Source of the DNA: Compostimonas suwonensis
GTDB taxonomy: Bacteria; Actinomycetota; Actinomycetes; Actinomycetales; Microbacteriaceae
NCBI RefSeq assembly: GCF_002797855.1
Contig: NZ_PGFB01000003.1
Span: 372,001-436,000, forward strand
DNA length: 64,000 bases
Reading direction: 5' to 3'
In this document: positions 8,209 to 16,719 of the stretch, piece by piece
How the letters are laid out: the number at the start of each line of letters is the position of its first letter
Numbering within the stretch: the first letter of the stretch is position 1
Made by a program: the position numbers and the translations under genes
Notes under the pieces: generated by a model
What the model was told of the DNA's origin: nothing
Database searches by the model: none
Seen by the model: the letters and a program-made list of their open reading frames with translations, nothing else

Positions 8209-8829
8209 CTACCCCACCCCGTGGGCGGTGAGCAGTGCGAGAACGGCGGCGTCGGCGGCATCCGGAAGCGGCTCGTCGCGCACCACGAGATAGGCGTTCG
8301 CCCCGTCGAAGAGCATCGTGAGCTGGATCGCGAGCGACGTCGGATCGACCGCGCCGGCCAGCCGGGCCTGCTGCTCGAAGTAGTCCTGCAGCCCGATCTT
8401 CTGCTGTTTCGCGAGCTGCGAGGCCGGGTGGCTCGGATCCCTGAGCTCGCTCGCCATCGAGACGAGCGGGCAGCCGTGGAAGTCGGGCCCGGCGCCGTGC
8501 TCGCGGAGCAGCGCGAACACGCCGAGGATCCTCTGCCTCGGCGTGCCCTCATCGCCCGCGGGAATCGCGAGCGCCGCGAGCTGAGGCCCGCGCTCGCGCA
8601 TCGTCGCGGCCGCGATCTCGTCTTTGTTGGCGAAGTAGGCGTAGAGCGAGCGCTTGGAGACCTGTGCCTCGTGGCTCAGCTCGTCGACGCTCACGGCGTG
8701 CATGCCCTTCGTGTAGAAGAGGCGGGATGCCGCGTCGATCACGCGCTCGCGGGGCTTGGGCCGCACGGCGGCGGCCGTCGGGCCCGCCGTGCGCCGAGTG
8801 CTCCCGGAGGGCGTGCTAGCTGTGTCCAT
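8209..8829 (-). CDS. TetR family transcriptional regulator
   Basis: This 206-residue repressor has an N-terminal helix-turn-helix at about residues 27-75 (RVIDAASRLFYTKGMHAVSV ... SKRSLYAYFANKDEI). The C-terminal ligand domain includes FHGCPLVSMASE, a common block in TetR proteins next to oxidoreductases. It is divergent from the SDR gene at 8949, with two identical-type palindromes in the shared spacer, so it very likely controls itself and the SDR. The first 25 residues are an Ala/Thr/Arg-rich disordered tail. Confidence 0.9.
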   Translation of the reverse strand: MDTASTPSGSTRRTAGPTAAAVRPKPRERVIDAASRLFYTKGMHAVSVDELSHEAQVSKRSLYAYFANKDEIAAATMRERGPQLAALAIPAGDEGTPRQRILGVFALLREHGAGPDFHGCPLVSMASELRDPSHPASQLAKQQKIGLQDYFEQQARLAGAVDPTSLAIQLTMLFDGANAYLVVRDEPLPDAADAAVLALLTAHGVG

Positions 8830-8841
8830 CGTCCCAGGATA
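8830..8841 (-). promoter_or_regulatory. Leaderless promoter of the TetR gene
   Basis: On the minus strand TATCCT (8841-8836) is followed by 6 nt and the ATG at 8829. Operator 1 begins 19 nt further upstream. Confidence 0.5.
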
Positions 8842-8859
8842 GCCGGGAGCTTGCGGAAA

Positions 8860-8877
8860 GTAAACTAAATCGTTTAC
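8860..8877. promoter_or_regulatory. TetR operator 1
   Basis: GTAAAC-N6-GTTTAC, an 18-bp inverted repeat. Its right half extends to CGTTTAC. Confidence 0.7.
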
Positions 8878-8892
8878 TCTGCTGAGAGCAAG

Positions 8893-8910
8893 GTAAACGA
8901 AACCGTTTAC
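8893..8910. promoter_or_regulatory. TetR operator 2
   Basis: GTAAACGAAACCGTTTAC, a perfect palindrome with 7-bp arms and a 4-bp centre. It is 33 bp centre-to-centre from operator 1, about three helical turns, so two dimers would sit on the same DNA face. Confidence 0.7.
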
Positions 8911-8948
8911 ATCGAAGCCGCGGCAGTGCCGCAGGAAGCAGGATCACC

Positions 8949-9650
8949 ATGGTCGACATCGCGGGACGAACCGTCATCGTCACAGGCGGCAGCCGAGGGC
9001 TCGGCAAGAGCTTCGTCGAGGGCCTCCTCGAGCGCGGGGCGGCGAAGGTCTACGCGACGGCACGCGTGCCCCGGCCGTCGACCGATGAGCGCATCGTGCC
9101 GCTCGCCCTCGAGGTGACCGACCGGGCCTCGATCGATCGGCTCGTCGCCCAGGTGCAGGATGCGACGGTCCTCATCAACAACGCGGGCGTCGCCGTCAGC
9201 GCCTCCTTCCTCGACGGAGACGTCGACGGGATCCGCCGCGAGTTCGAGACGAACTTCTTCGGACCCGTCGCCCTCACCCGTGCCCTCGCGCCGGTCATCG
9301 AGGCCAATGGCGGAGGAGCGATCCTCAACGTGCACTCCGCGCTCTCCTGGTACGCCGTCGGCGACTCGTACAGCGCCACGAAGGCGGCCCTGTGGAGCGC
9401 CACGAACTCGACGCGGCTCGAGCTCGCGCCTCGCGGCATCCACGTCGTCGGCCTGCACGTCGGCTATGTCGACACCGACATGACCTCGGGCGTCGACGCG
9501 CCCAAGTCGCAGCCGGCGGATGTCGCGCGCCAGGGCCTCGACGCCATCGAGTCGGGCGACTTCGAGGTGCTCGCCGACGACACGGCGCGCACCGTCAAGG
9601 CCGGCCTGAGCGCGGGCCTCACGGCGCTCTACCCGCAGCTCGCCGGCTGA
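8949..9650 (+). CDS. SDR family oxidoreductase
   Basis: This 233-residue classical short-chain dehydrogenase has the Rossmann motif TGGSRGLGKS near residue 12, NNAG near residue 77, and the active-site Tyr-x3-Lys as YSATKAAL near residue 143 with a preceding Ser. The cofactor is probably NADP(H), given the Arg after the second Gly of the motif; the substrate is unknown. AGGATC 6-11 nt before ATG 8949 serves as ribosome binding site. It is likely repressed by the divergent TetR through the two GTAAAC palindromes. Confidence 0.9.
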   Translation: MVDIAGRTVIVTGGSRGLGKSFVEGLLERGAAKVYATARVPRPSTDERIVPLALEVTDRASIDRLVAQVQDATVLINNAGVAVSASFLDGDVDGIRREFETNFFGPVALTRALAPVIEANGGGAILNVHSALSWYAVGDSYSATKAALWSATNSTRLELAPRGIHVVGLHVGYVDTDMTSGVDAPKSQPADVARQGLDAIESGDFEVLADDTARTVKAGLSAGLTALYPQLAG

Positions 9651-9692
9651 GCGGTCGCATCCCGAACATCACCGTTCTCCGAAGGTCGAACC

Positions 9693-9742
9693 GTCAGCTC
9701 GTCGAAGGGGATCGCTCGACCCGGGCCCTCCGACGGGCTCAG
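9693..9742. repeat. REP-like imperfect palindrome between convergent genes
   Basis: GTCAGCTCGTCGAAGGGG at 9693-9710 and GCCCTCCGACGGGCTCAG at 9725-9742 are an imperfect inverted repeat (about 13 of 18 positions). The half-site resembles the CCTTCGAC-AGCTCAGG type of intergenic repeat known from many high-GC bacteria. It may act as a terminator for the SDR and ABC-F genes. Confidence 0.4.
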
Positions 9743-9765
9743 GGAACGCGACCCCCGCCCGGCGC

Positions 9766-11580
<1,815 letters not shown>

Positions 11581-11592
11581 GCACCCAGCCTA
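11581..11592 (-). promoter_or_regulatory. Leaderless promoter of the ABC-F gene
   Basis: On the minus strand TAGGCT (11592-11587) is followed by 6 nt and ATG 11580. Confidence 0.5.
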
Positions 11593-11662
11593 GGTCGGTG
11601 CGCGGCGCCCGCCCGCCGCCGGCCGTTCGGCACCCGTCGTCGGCCGCTGTCGTCCCAGCCTG

Positions 11663-11697
11663 CCTGTCCGTCCGTCCGCCCGTCCGTCCGCCCGTCA
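11663..11697. repeat. Tetranucleotide-type simple repeat touching the marR stop codon
   Basis: A run built from GTCC and GCCC units (CTGTCCGTCCGTCCGCCC, then a near repeat) ends in the TCA that is the reverse complement of the marR stop. Slippage here could move the gene's 3' end. Confidence 0.7.
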
Positions 11698-12189
11698 GTC
11701 GAAGTCGAGGCTCAGCTTGCGCAGCAGGGCGGCGAGGCGATCCTGGTCGGTGGAGGAGAGCACGTCGAGCAGCTCGGCCTCGGCGTCGACGAGACGGGTG
11801 ATCGCGGCATCCACCCGGGTCAGCCCCTGGCCGGTCATGGTCACGAGGATGCCGCGGCCGTCGTTGGGGTCGGTACGCCGTTCGACGAGGCCGCGGCCGA
11901 CGAGCCGGTCGATGCGGTTGGTCATGGTGCCGCTCGAGACGAGCGTCTGCTGCAGGAGGGCCTTGGGACTCAGCTCGTAGGGCGTTCCGGCGCGGCGCAG
12001 CGCGGAGAGCACGTCGAACTCCCACGACTCGAGCTCGGAGCGCTCGAAGGCCGTGCGGCGTGCGCGGTCGAGGTGCTTGGCGAGACGCGCGACGCGCGAG
12101 AGCACCTGCAGGGGCGAGAAGTCGAGGTCGGGTCTTTCGCGCAGCCAGGAGTCGACGATCCTGTCGACCTCGTCATTGCCCGCGTTCAT
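11695..12189 (-). CDS. MarR family transcriptional regulator
   Basis: This 164-residue winged-helix regulator has recognition region KALLQQTLVSSGTMTNRIDR (about residues 78-98) and wing RTDPNDGRGILVTMT. The N- and C-terminal dimerisation helices are complete (ending RKLSLDFD). The target is unknown; its neighbours are the ABC-F gene on the same strand and tRNA-Gln/glmU on the other. The gene ends inside a simple-sequence repeat. The start at 12189 is supported by the leaderless promoter TAAGAT plus 6 nt. Confidence 0.9.
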   Translation of the reverse strand: MNAGNDEVDRIVDSWLRERPDLDFSPLQVLSRVARLAKHLDRARRTAFERSELESWEFDVLSALRRAGTPYELSPKALLQQTLVSSGTMTNRIDRLVGRGLVERRTDPNDGRGILVTMTGQGLTRVDAAITRLVDAEAELLDVLSSTDQDRLAALLRKLSLDFD

Positions 12190-12201
12190 CGGGCCATCTT
12201 A
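12190..12201 (-). promoter_or_regulatory. Leaderless promoter of the MarR gene
   Basis: On the minus strand TAAGAT (12201-12196) is followed by 6 nt and ATG 12189. Confidence 0.5.
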
Positions 12202-12348
12202 TTCTCGTGCGCCGGCGTGCGCTGTCGCGGGGGAGCGATCCCGCCGTTTGGCAGCGTCGTCTCGTGGCCACCCCGACCGGCCTCGCGCCCCGGTTCGCGA
12301 GCTCGGAGGCATCTGGCAGACTTGATGGGTGCGTCCCGCAGGGCGCGG

Positions 12349-12420
12349 TCCGCCTTGGTGTAATGGCAGCACGACAGCCTTTGGAGCTGTTAGGTCTAGG
12401 TTCGAATCCTGGAGGCGGAG
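12349..12420 (+). tRNA. tRNA-Gln (anticodon TTG)
   Basis: This 72-nt cloverleaf has acceptor TCCGCCT pairing with AGGCGGA, discriminator G, D-arm around GTGTAATGGCAGCAC, anticodon stem ACAGC/GCTGT with loop CTTTGGA (anticodon TTG, reading CAA/CAG), and T-arm with GTTCGAATC. No CCA is encoded. It lies upstream of glmU. Confidence 0.93.
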
Positions 12421-12590
12421 CTCGAAGCGCCGCAGGGGAACGCCGGAACACACACGCAAGACCACACGTGGGAACGCGCGGACGACACGCGAGGGAACGC
12501 GCACGACCACGCGGATCCGCGCAGGAGACATTGCACGAACACCGCACGAACGCCGCAGGAAACACGCACGAAAACACGAGGAGTGCCCAA
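12421..12590 (+). other. A/C-rich, partly repetitive glmU leader
   Basis: Between tRNA-Gln and glmU the sequence is strongly purine/cytosine skewed and almost T-free, with near direct repeats (GGGAACGCGC followed by ACGACACGCG, and CGCACGAACGCCGCAGGA). GAGGAG at about 12578-12583 is the glmU ribosome binding site. No coding gene is seen. An unstructured leader co-transcribed with the tRNA is possible. Confidence 0.4.
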
Positions 12591-14015
12591 GTGACCAATC
12601 CACAACTGGCCGTCGTGATCCTGGCTGCGGGCCAGGGCACCCGTATGAAGTCCCGTACTCCCAAGATCCTGCACGAGCTCGCCGGCATCCCGCTCGTCGT
12701 GCACGTGCTGCAGACGGCGCACGCCCTCGACGCGGCACACGTCATCGCCGTCGTGCGGCACGATCGCGACGCGGTCGTCGAGGTCATCGCCGAGCACGCC
12801 CCGAGCACGACGATCGTCGACCAGGACGAGATCCCCGGCACCGGCCGTGCCGTCGAGGCGGCGCTCGGCGGGCTCCCCGACGACTTCTCCGGGCGCCTCG
12901 TCGTGCTGAGCGCCGACGTGCCGATGCTGGATGCCGCGACCGTGCGCGCACTCGTCGCGACCCACGACGAGCACGCCAACGAGCTCACGCTGCTCAGCGC
13001 GATCTTCGACGACCCGACCGGCGCCGGCCGCATCCTGCGCGCGGCCGACGGCTCCTTCGAGGGCATCGTCGAGCAGAAGGACGCGACCGACGAGCAGCGG
13101 GCGATCACCGAGATCAACGCGGGTGTCTACGTCTTCGACGTGCCGAGCCTGCGCCGGGTGCTCGTGACGATCGGAACCCAGAACGCGCAGCACGAGAAAT
13201 ACCTCACGGATGCCGCTGCGGGCATCAAGCTCGCCGGTGGCCGCATCTCGGCGGTGCCCGTCTCCGACCCGTGGCTCGTGCAGGGCGTGAACGACCGGGT
13301 GCAGCTCTCCCAGGCCGCCGCCGAGATGAACGCGCGGATCATCCGCGCCTGGCAGCTCGCCGGCGTGACCGTGCAGGACCCCGCGACGACGTGGATCGAC
13401 GGCGACGTCAAGCTCGCCGAAGACGTCACCATCCTGCCCGGAACCCAGCTCAAGGGCGCCACCCTCGTCGAGCGCGGGGCCACGGTCGGCCCCGACACGA
13501 CGCTCGTCGACTGTGAGATCGGCGAGAACGCCGTGGTGAAGCGCAGCGATGCCACCCTCGCGGTCGTCGGGGCCGGGGCATCCGTCGGGCCTTTCGCCTT
13601 CCTGCGCCCGGGCACCTATCTGGGCGAGGACGGCAAGATCGGAACCTTCGTGGAGACCAAGAACGTGAAGATCGGGCGGGGCAGCAAGCTGCCGCATCTC
13701 TCGTATGCGGGGGACGCCGAGGTGGGCGAGCACTCCAACATCGGCGCCGGCACGATCTTCGCCAACTACGACGGGGTCGCCAAGCATTCCTCGGTCGTGG
13801 GCTCCCACGTGCGCACCGGCTCGCACAACGTCTTCGTCGCGCCGATTAGGATTGGCGACGGAGCGTATACAGGTGCGGGCACCGTCGTGCGAAAAGACGT
13901 TCCACCGGGCGCGCTGGCCATCAACGTCGCCCCGCAGCGCAACATGGCCGGCTGGGTTGAAGCCAACCGGCCGGGAACCGACGCGGCGAGAGCTGCTGCG
14001 GAGAGCGGAGAGTAA
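12591..14015 (+). CDS. glmU: Bifunctional N-acetylglucosamine-1-phosphate uridyltransferase / glucosamine-1-phosphate acetyltransferase
   Basis: This 474-residue enzyme makes UDP-GlcNAc for peptidoglycan. The N-terminal pyrophosphorylase has LAAGQGTRMKSRTPKILHEL; the C-terminal half is a left-handed beta helix of hexapeptide repeats (near residues 250-455) with PGTYLGEDGKIGTFVETKN and the acetyltransferase site around SYAGDAEVGEHSNIGAG. GTG 12591 follows GAGGAG at a good distance and starts right at the domain; longer in-frame openings upstream run through the tRNA and are rejected. prs begins at the base after its stop. Confidence 0.96.
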   Translation: MTNPQLAVVILAAGQGTRMKSRTPKILHELAGIPLVVHVLQTAHALDAAHVIAVVRHDRDAVVEVIAEHAPSTTIVDQDEIPGTGRAVEAALGGLPDDFSGRLVVLSADVPMLDAATVRALVATHDEHANELTLLSAIFDDPTGAGRILRAADGSFEGIVEQKDATDEQRAITEINAGVYVFDVPSLRRVLVTIGTQNAQHEKYLTDAAAGIKLAGGRISAVPVSDPWLVQGVNDRVQLSQAAAEMNARIIRAWQLAGVTVQDPATTWIDGDVKLAEDVTILPGTQLKGATLVERGATVGPDTTLVDCEIGENAVVKRSDATLAVVGAGASVGPFAFLRPGTYLGEDGKIGTFVETKNVKIGRGSKLPHLSYAGDAEVGEHSNIGAGTIFANYDGVAKHSSVVGSHVRTGSHNVFVAPIRIGDGAYTGAGTVVRKDVPPGALAINVAPQRNMAGWVEANRPGTDAARAAAESGE

Positions 14016-14993
14016 GTGTCCGGCATCAAAGTCACCGGAGAGAAGCGGCTCGTCCTGATCTCGGGGAGAGCCCATCCGGCCCTTGCCGAACAGATTGCCG
14101 AGGAGCTCGGATCCGAGCTCGTCCCGACCGATTCCCGTACTTTCGCCAACGGCGAGATCTATGCGCGGTTCGATGAGAGCGTGCGCGGAAGCGACGCCTT
14201 CGTCATCCAGTCGCACACCGCCCCGATCAACGAGTGGCTCATGGAGCAGCTCATCATGGTCGATGCGCTCAAGCGAGCCTCGGCCAAGCGCATCACCGTC
14301 GTCGCGCCGTTCTACCCCTACGCCCGTCAAGACAAGAAGGGCCGCGGCCGCGAGCCGATCTCCGCCCGTCTCGTCGCCGACCTGTTCAAAGCGGCGGGCG
14401 CCGACCGCATCATGTCGGTCGATCTGCACGCCGCCCAGATCCAGGGCTTCTTCGACGGCCCCGTCGACCACCTCTTCGCGATGCCCGTGCTGCTCAAGCA
14501 CATGCGCGAGAAGCTCGAGCAGAGCACGCTCACGGTCGTCTCACCCGACATGGGCCGGGTGCGCGTCGCCGACATCTGGAGCGACAAGCTGGGCGCCCCG
14601 CTCGCGATCATCCACAAGCGCCGCGACCCCCTCGTTCCCAACCAGGTCTCGGTGCACGAGATCGTCGGCGAGGTCGAGGGCCGGGTCTGCCTCATCGTCG
14701 ACGACCTCATCGACACGGGCCGCACGATCGTGAAGGCCGCCGAGGCGCTCAAGGCCGCCGGTGCGATCGGCGTCGTCGTCGCCGCGACCCACGCGGTGTT
14801 CAGCGACCCCGCCGTCGAGCTGCTGCAGAGCGAGGCGATCGACTCGGTCGTCGTCACCGACACCCTGCCCGTGCCGCCCGAGAAGCGGTTCGAGAAGCTC
14901 ACGATCCTGCCGATCGCGCCGCTGCTCGCCCAGGCGATCCACGCGGTCTTCGACGACGGCTCGGTCACCTCGATGTTCGACGGAGCCGCGTAG
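14016..14993 (+). CDS. prs: Ribose-phosphate pyrophosphokinase (PRPP synthetase)
   Basis: This 325-residue class I PRPP synthetase makes PRPP for nucleotides, His, Trp and decaprenyl-arabinose. FYPYARQDKKGRGREPIS is the catalytic flexible loop region, SVDLHAAQIQGFF is the metal-binding block, and LIVDDLIDTGRTI is the PRPP-binding motif. The GTG start directly follows the glmU stop, an arrangement shared by many Actinobacteria, so the two genes are one operon. Palindromic element C lies about 100 nt after the stop. Confidence 0.96.
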   Translation: MSGIKVTGEKRLVLISGRAHPALAEQIAEELGSELVPTDSRTFANGEIYARFDESVRGSDAFVIQSHTAPINEWLMEQLIMVDALKRASAKRITVVAPFYPYARQDKKGRGREPISARLVADLFKAAGADRIMSVDLHAAQIQGFFDGPVDHLFAMPVLLKHMREKLEQSTLTVVSPDMGRVRVADIWSDKLGAPLAIIHKRRDPLVPNQVSVHEIVGEVEGRVCLIVDDLIDTGRTIVKAAEALKAAGAIGVVVAATHAVFSDPAVELLQSEAIDSVVVTDTLPVPPEKRFEKLTILPIAPLLAQAIHAVFDDGSVTSMFDGAA

Positions 14994-15095
14994 CTCTTTC
15001 CGCTGCGCCGCCGCCCCTCATCCGTCTCACCGGCCTCGTGCTCGCCTCGCCTCGCCTCGCGCTCGCCTCGTGCCCACACTCACACTCGTGCCCAC

Positions 15096-15179
15096 ACTCA
15101 AAACGACGGACTTTCTGCCCAGAACTCGCGTTTTCGCGCCTTAAAGCCCATGAATCGGCGAAATGTCCGTCGTTGTGAG
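15096..15179. repeat. Palindromic intergenic element, copy C (diverged)
   Basis: The left arm ACTCAAAACGACGGA (15096-15110) pairs with TCCGTCGTTGTGAG (15166-15179) with one mismatch; the inner part is less palindromic than in the other copies. A second right-arm fragment (ATCCGTCGTTGTGAG) follows at 15184-15198, suggesting local duplication. It is flanked by C/T-rich repeats on the left (15035-15095) and G/A-rich sequence on the right (15199-15240), between convergent prs and a small membrane-protein gene. Confidence 0.8.
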
Positions 15180-15240
15180 AACGATCCGTCGTTGTGAGAA
15201 CGAAACGAGGGGAGAGGGGCGGGGCGAGACGGGAGGGCGG

Positions 15241-15609
15241 TCAGATCTGGCGCAGCGGCGTGCCCGGAAGCACCGGAGCGGCCGGGATGATGCCGAGGGG
15301 CATCAGGAAGTGCGCGCCCTCGCTGCCGTCGATCCAGTAGCACTGCCAGCCGAAGCCGCCGGGGCCCATGATCTCGAAGGCGGCCCTGCCGGCGATCGAG
15401 TCGGGCTTGTAATACGCGGAGTTGCTCGCGCAGGTGTTCGAGGCCGTGCTCGCGGCGACGCCCCAGGTCACGAGGATGCCGGGAACCACGAGAGCGACGA
15501 GCGCGAGCACCACGACGACGCGCATCATGACCACGACACGGTGGCTGCGCAGCGGCCGGTTGTGCGGCTCATAACCCGCGAGCTCGGGTTCGTCGTCGTA
15601 GAAACTCAC
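15241..15609 (-). CDS. Small single-pass membrane protein
   Basis: This 122-residue protein has a charged N-terminus, one membrane segment at about residues 25-50 (VVVMMRVVVVLALVALVVPG), then an exported domain with two cysteines (NTCASNS, WQCYWID) that could form a disulfide. No family was recognised. It starts with GTG at 15609 without a strong ribosome binding site. The 230 nt upstream (to 15851) hold the heptanucleotide array and no gene. Confidence 0.7.
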   Translation of the reverse strand: MSFYDDEPELAGYEPHNRPLRSHRVVVMMRVVVVLALVALVVPGILVTWGVAASTASNTCASNSAYYKPDSIAGRAAFEIMGPGGFGWQCYWIDGSEGAHFLMPLGIIPAAPVLPGTPLRQI

Positions 15610-15710
15610 AGTTCAGTGCACCACACGGCGTGCCTGCGCACAAACCGTTCCTGCCCGTGTCGGCGTTCTCGCAGGCGTGTCCGTGGGCGGCTCGCGCGTT
15701 CTTCCCACGG

Positions 15711-15857
15711 CGCGGCGCGCAGTGCGCAGCCCTGAACGCTCAGCGCTCAGCCCTCAGCCCTCAGCCCTCAACGCTTAACGCTTAACGCTTAACGCACGGC
15801 GCACGGCGCACGGCGCACGGCGCTCAGCCCTCAGCCCTCAACGCTCAGCCCTCAACG
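15711..15857. repeat. Heptanucleotide tandem array overlapping a stop codon
   Basis: From 15732 to 15857 there are 18 consecutive 7-bp units in perfect phase. In order they are CTGAACG, CTCAGCG, three CTCAGCC, CTCAACG, three CTTAACG, four CACGGCG, two CTCAGCC, CTCAACG, CTCAGCC and CTCAACG. Three weaker units (CGCGGCG, CGCAGTG, CGCAGCC) precede it from 15711. The last unit contains the stop codon of the DUF202 gene on the minus strand. Confidence 0.9.
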
Positions 15858-16184
15858 CACGAGCAGTACGGATGCGACGCCCGCAGCACAGGCCAGCAGC
15901 GTGACCCCCGCTGCCGCGAGCACCGCCGCGGGCGGCACCGGTCGCGTGGGCTCGCGGTCGAGCTCGCGCCGCCGGTGGGTTCCGTAGACGACGGCCGCGA
16001 CCGCCGCGAGCAGCAGCACGGCCCCGACGACCGTGAAGCCGGCGAACCCGCCCACCCAGCCGCTGCGGATGGCGAGCAGCGCGTTCACCACGAGGGCGAG
16101 CGCCGTGCGGTTCCACGAGAGCGCGGTGCGCTCGGGCTGCACGCCGTGGTCGCGTGCGGGAGGAGTCGCGGCATCCATCGTCAT
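15852..16184 (-). CDS. DUF202 family membrane protein
   Basis: This 110-residue protein has three predicted membrane helices (about residues 30-45, 50-68 and 86-110). The N-terminal PERTALSWNRTALALVVNALLAIR matches the DUF202 signature (R-T-x-L-x-W-x-R-T). The function is unknown. It follows a longer DUF202 gene by 31 nt, a pairing seen in actinobacteria and suggestive of a hetero-oligomer. The final codons and stop are provided by the heptanucleotide array. Confidence 0.85.
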   Translation of the reverse strand: MTMDAATPPARDHGVQPERTALSWNRTALALVVNALLAIRSGWVGGFAGFTVVGAVLLLAAVAAVVYGTHRRRELDREPTRPVPPAAVLAAAGVTLLACAAGVASVLLVR

Positions 16185-16215
16185 GCCTGCTCGCCGGTCA
16201 CGATCGCCGAGCCGC

Positions 16216-16572
16216 TCACCACTGCACGACGAGCAGAACGGCGATGGCGGCGGCGACGGCGAGCGTCACGGCCGAGATGAGGGGGATGGCGACGGTGCTC
16301 GGCAGGCGCCGGTGGTGCCGCATCGCGATCTCGTTGGCGCGCCATCGCAGGTAGGCGAGAACACTCAGCGTCGCCGCGAGCACCCCGAGCACGACGGCGA
16401 GCACGACCACGACGACGTGCGGGCCGAGGGTCGTCGAGAACTGCTCGAGCAGCACGCCGCCGGCGAGGATGGCGAGGGCGGTGCGGATCCAGGCGAGGAA
16501 GGTGCGCTCGTTCGCGAGGGTGAAGCGGTAGTCGGGGTCTTCGCCGTCGTTCCGCCACTGTGGTTCGCGCAT
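16216..16572 (-). CDS. DUF202 family membrane protein (YidH-like)
   Basis: This 118-residue protein has the block FTLANERTFLAWIRTALAIL, the canonical DUF202/YidH motif, and three membrane segments. The start at 16572 (MREPQW) is preferred because GGAGAGGTGG lies 5-9 nt upstream; the in-frame ATG at 16596 would put that site inside the gene. It is first in a two-gene operon with the other DUF202 protein. Function unknown. Confidence 0.85.
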   Translation of the reverse strand: MREPQWRNDGEDPDYRFTLANERTFLAWIRTALAILAGGVLLEQFSTTLGPHVVVVVLAVVLGVLAATLSVLAYLRWRANEIAMRHHRRLPSTVAIPLISAVTLAVAAAIAVLLVVQW

Positions 16573-16610
16573 GTGTGCCACCTCTCCGTGCTCCATTGTG
16601 CCCCGTCGGC

Positions 16611-16649
16611 GTGCTGCGCCCGCGTGCTGCGCCGGCGTGCTGTGCCGGC
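16611..16649. repeat. 13-bp tandem repeat
   Basis: Three 13-mers in a row (GTGCTGCGCCCGC, GTGCTGCGCCGGC, GTGCTGTGCCGGC) followed by a partial unit GTGCGCCGG. It lies between the gnd terminator and the DUF202 operon. Confidence 0.75.
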
Positions 16650-16664
16650 GTGCGCCGGACGAGA

Positions 16665-16704
16665 GAACGGGCCCGCCCGACAGGATGTCGGACGGGCCCC
16701 GTTC
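16665..16704 (-). terminator. gnd terminator hairpin
   Basis: GAACGGGCCCGCCCGACA (16665-16682) pairs with TGTCGGACGGGCCCCGTTC (16686-16704) around a 3-nt loop, with few mismatches. It starts 16 nt after the gnd stop on the minus strand and has no T-run, as usual in high-GC Actinobacteria. Confidence 0.75.
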
Positions 16705-16719
16705 GCGAGACGCCGAACG

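Noticed and set aside
15711-15857. Possible CRISPR array
   Set aside because: Units are 7 bp without spacers; this is a simple tandem array.
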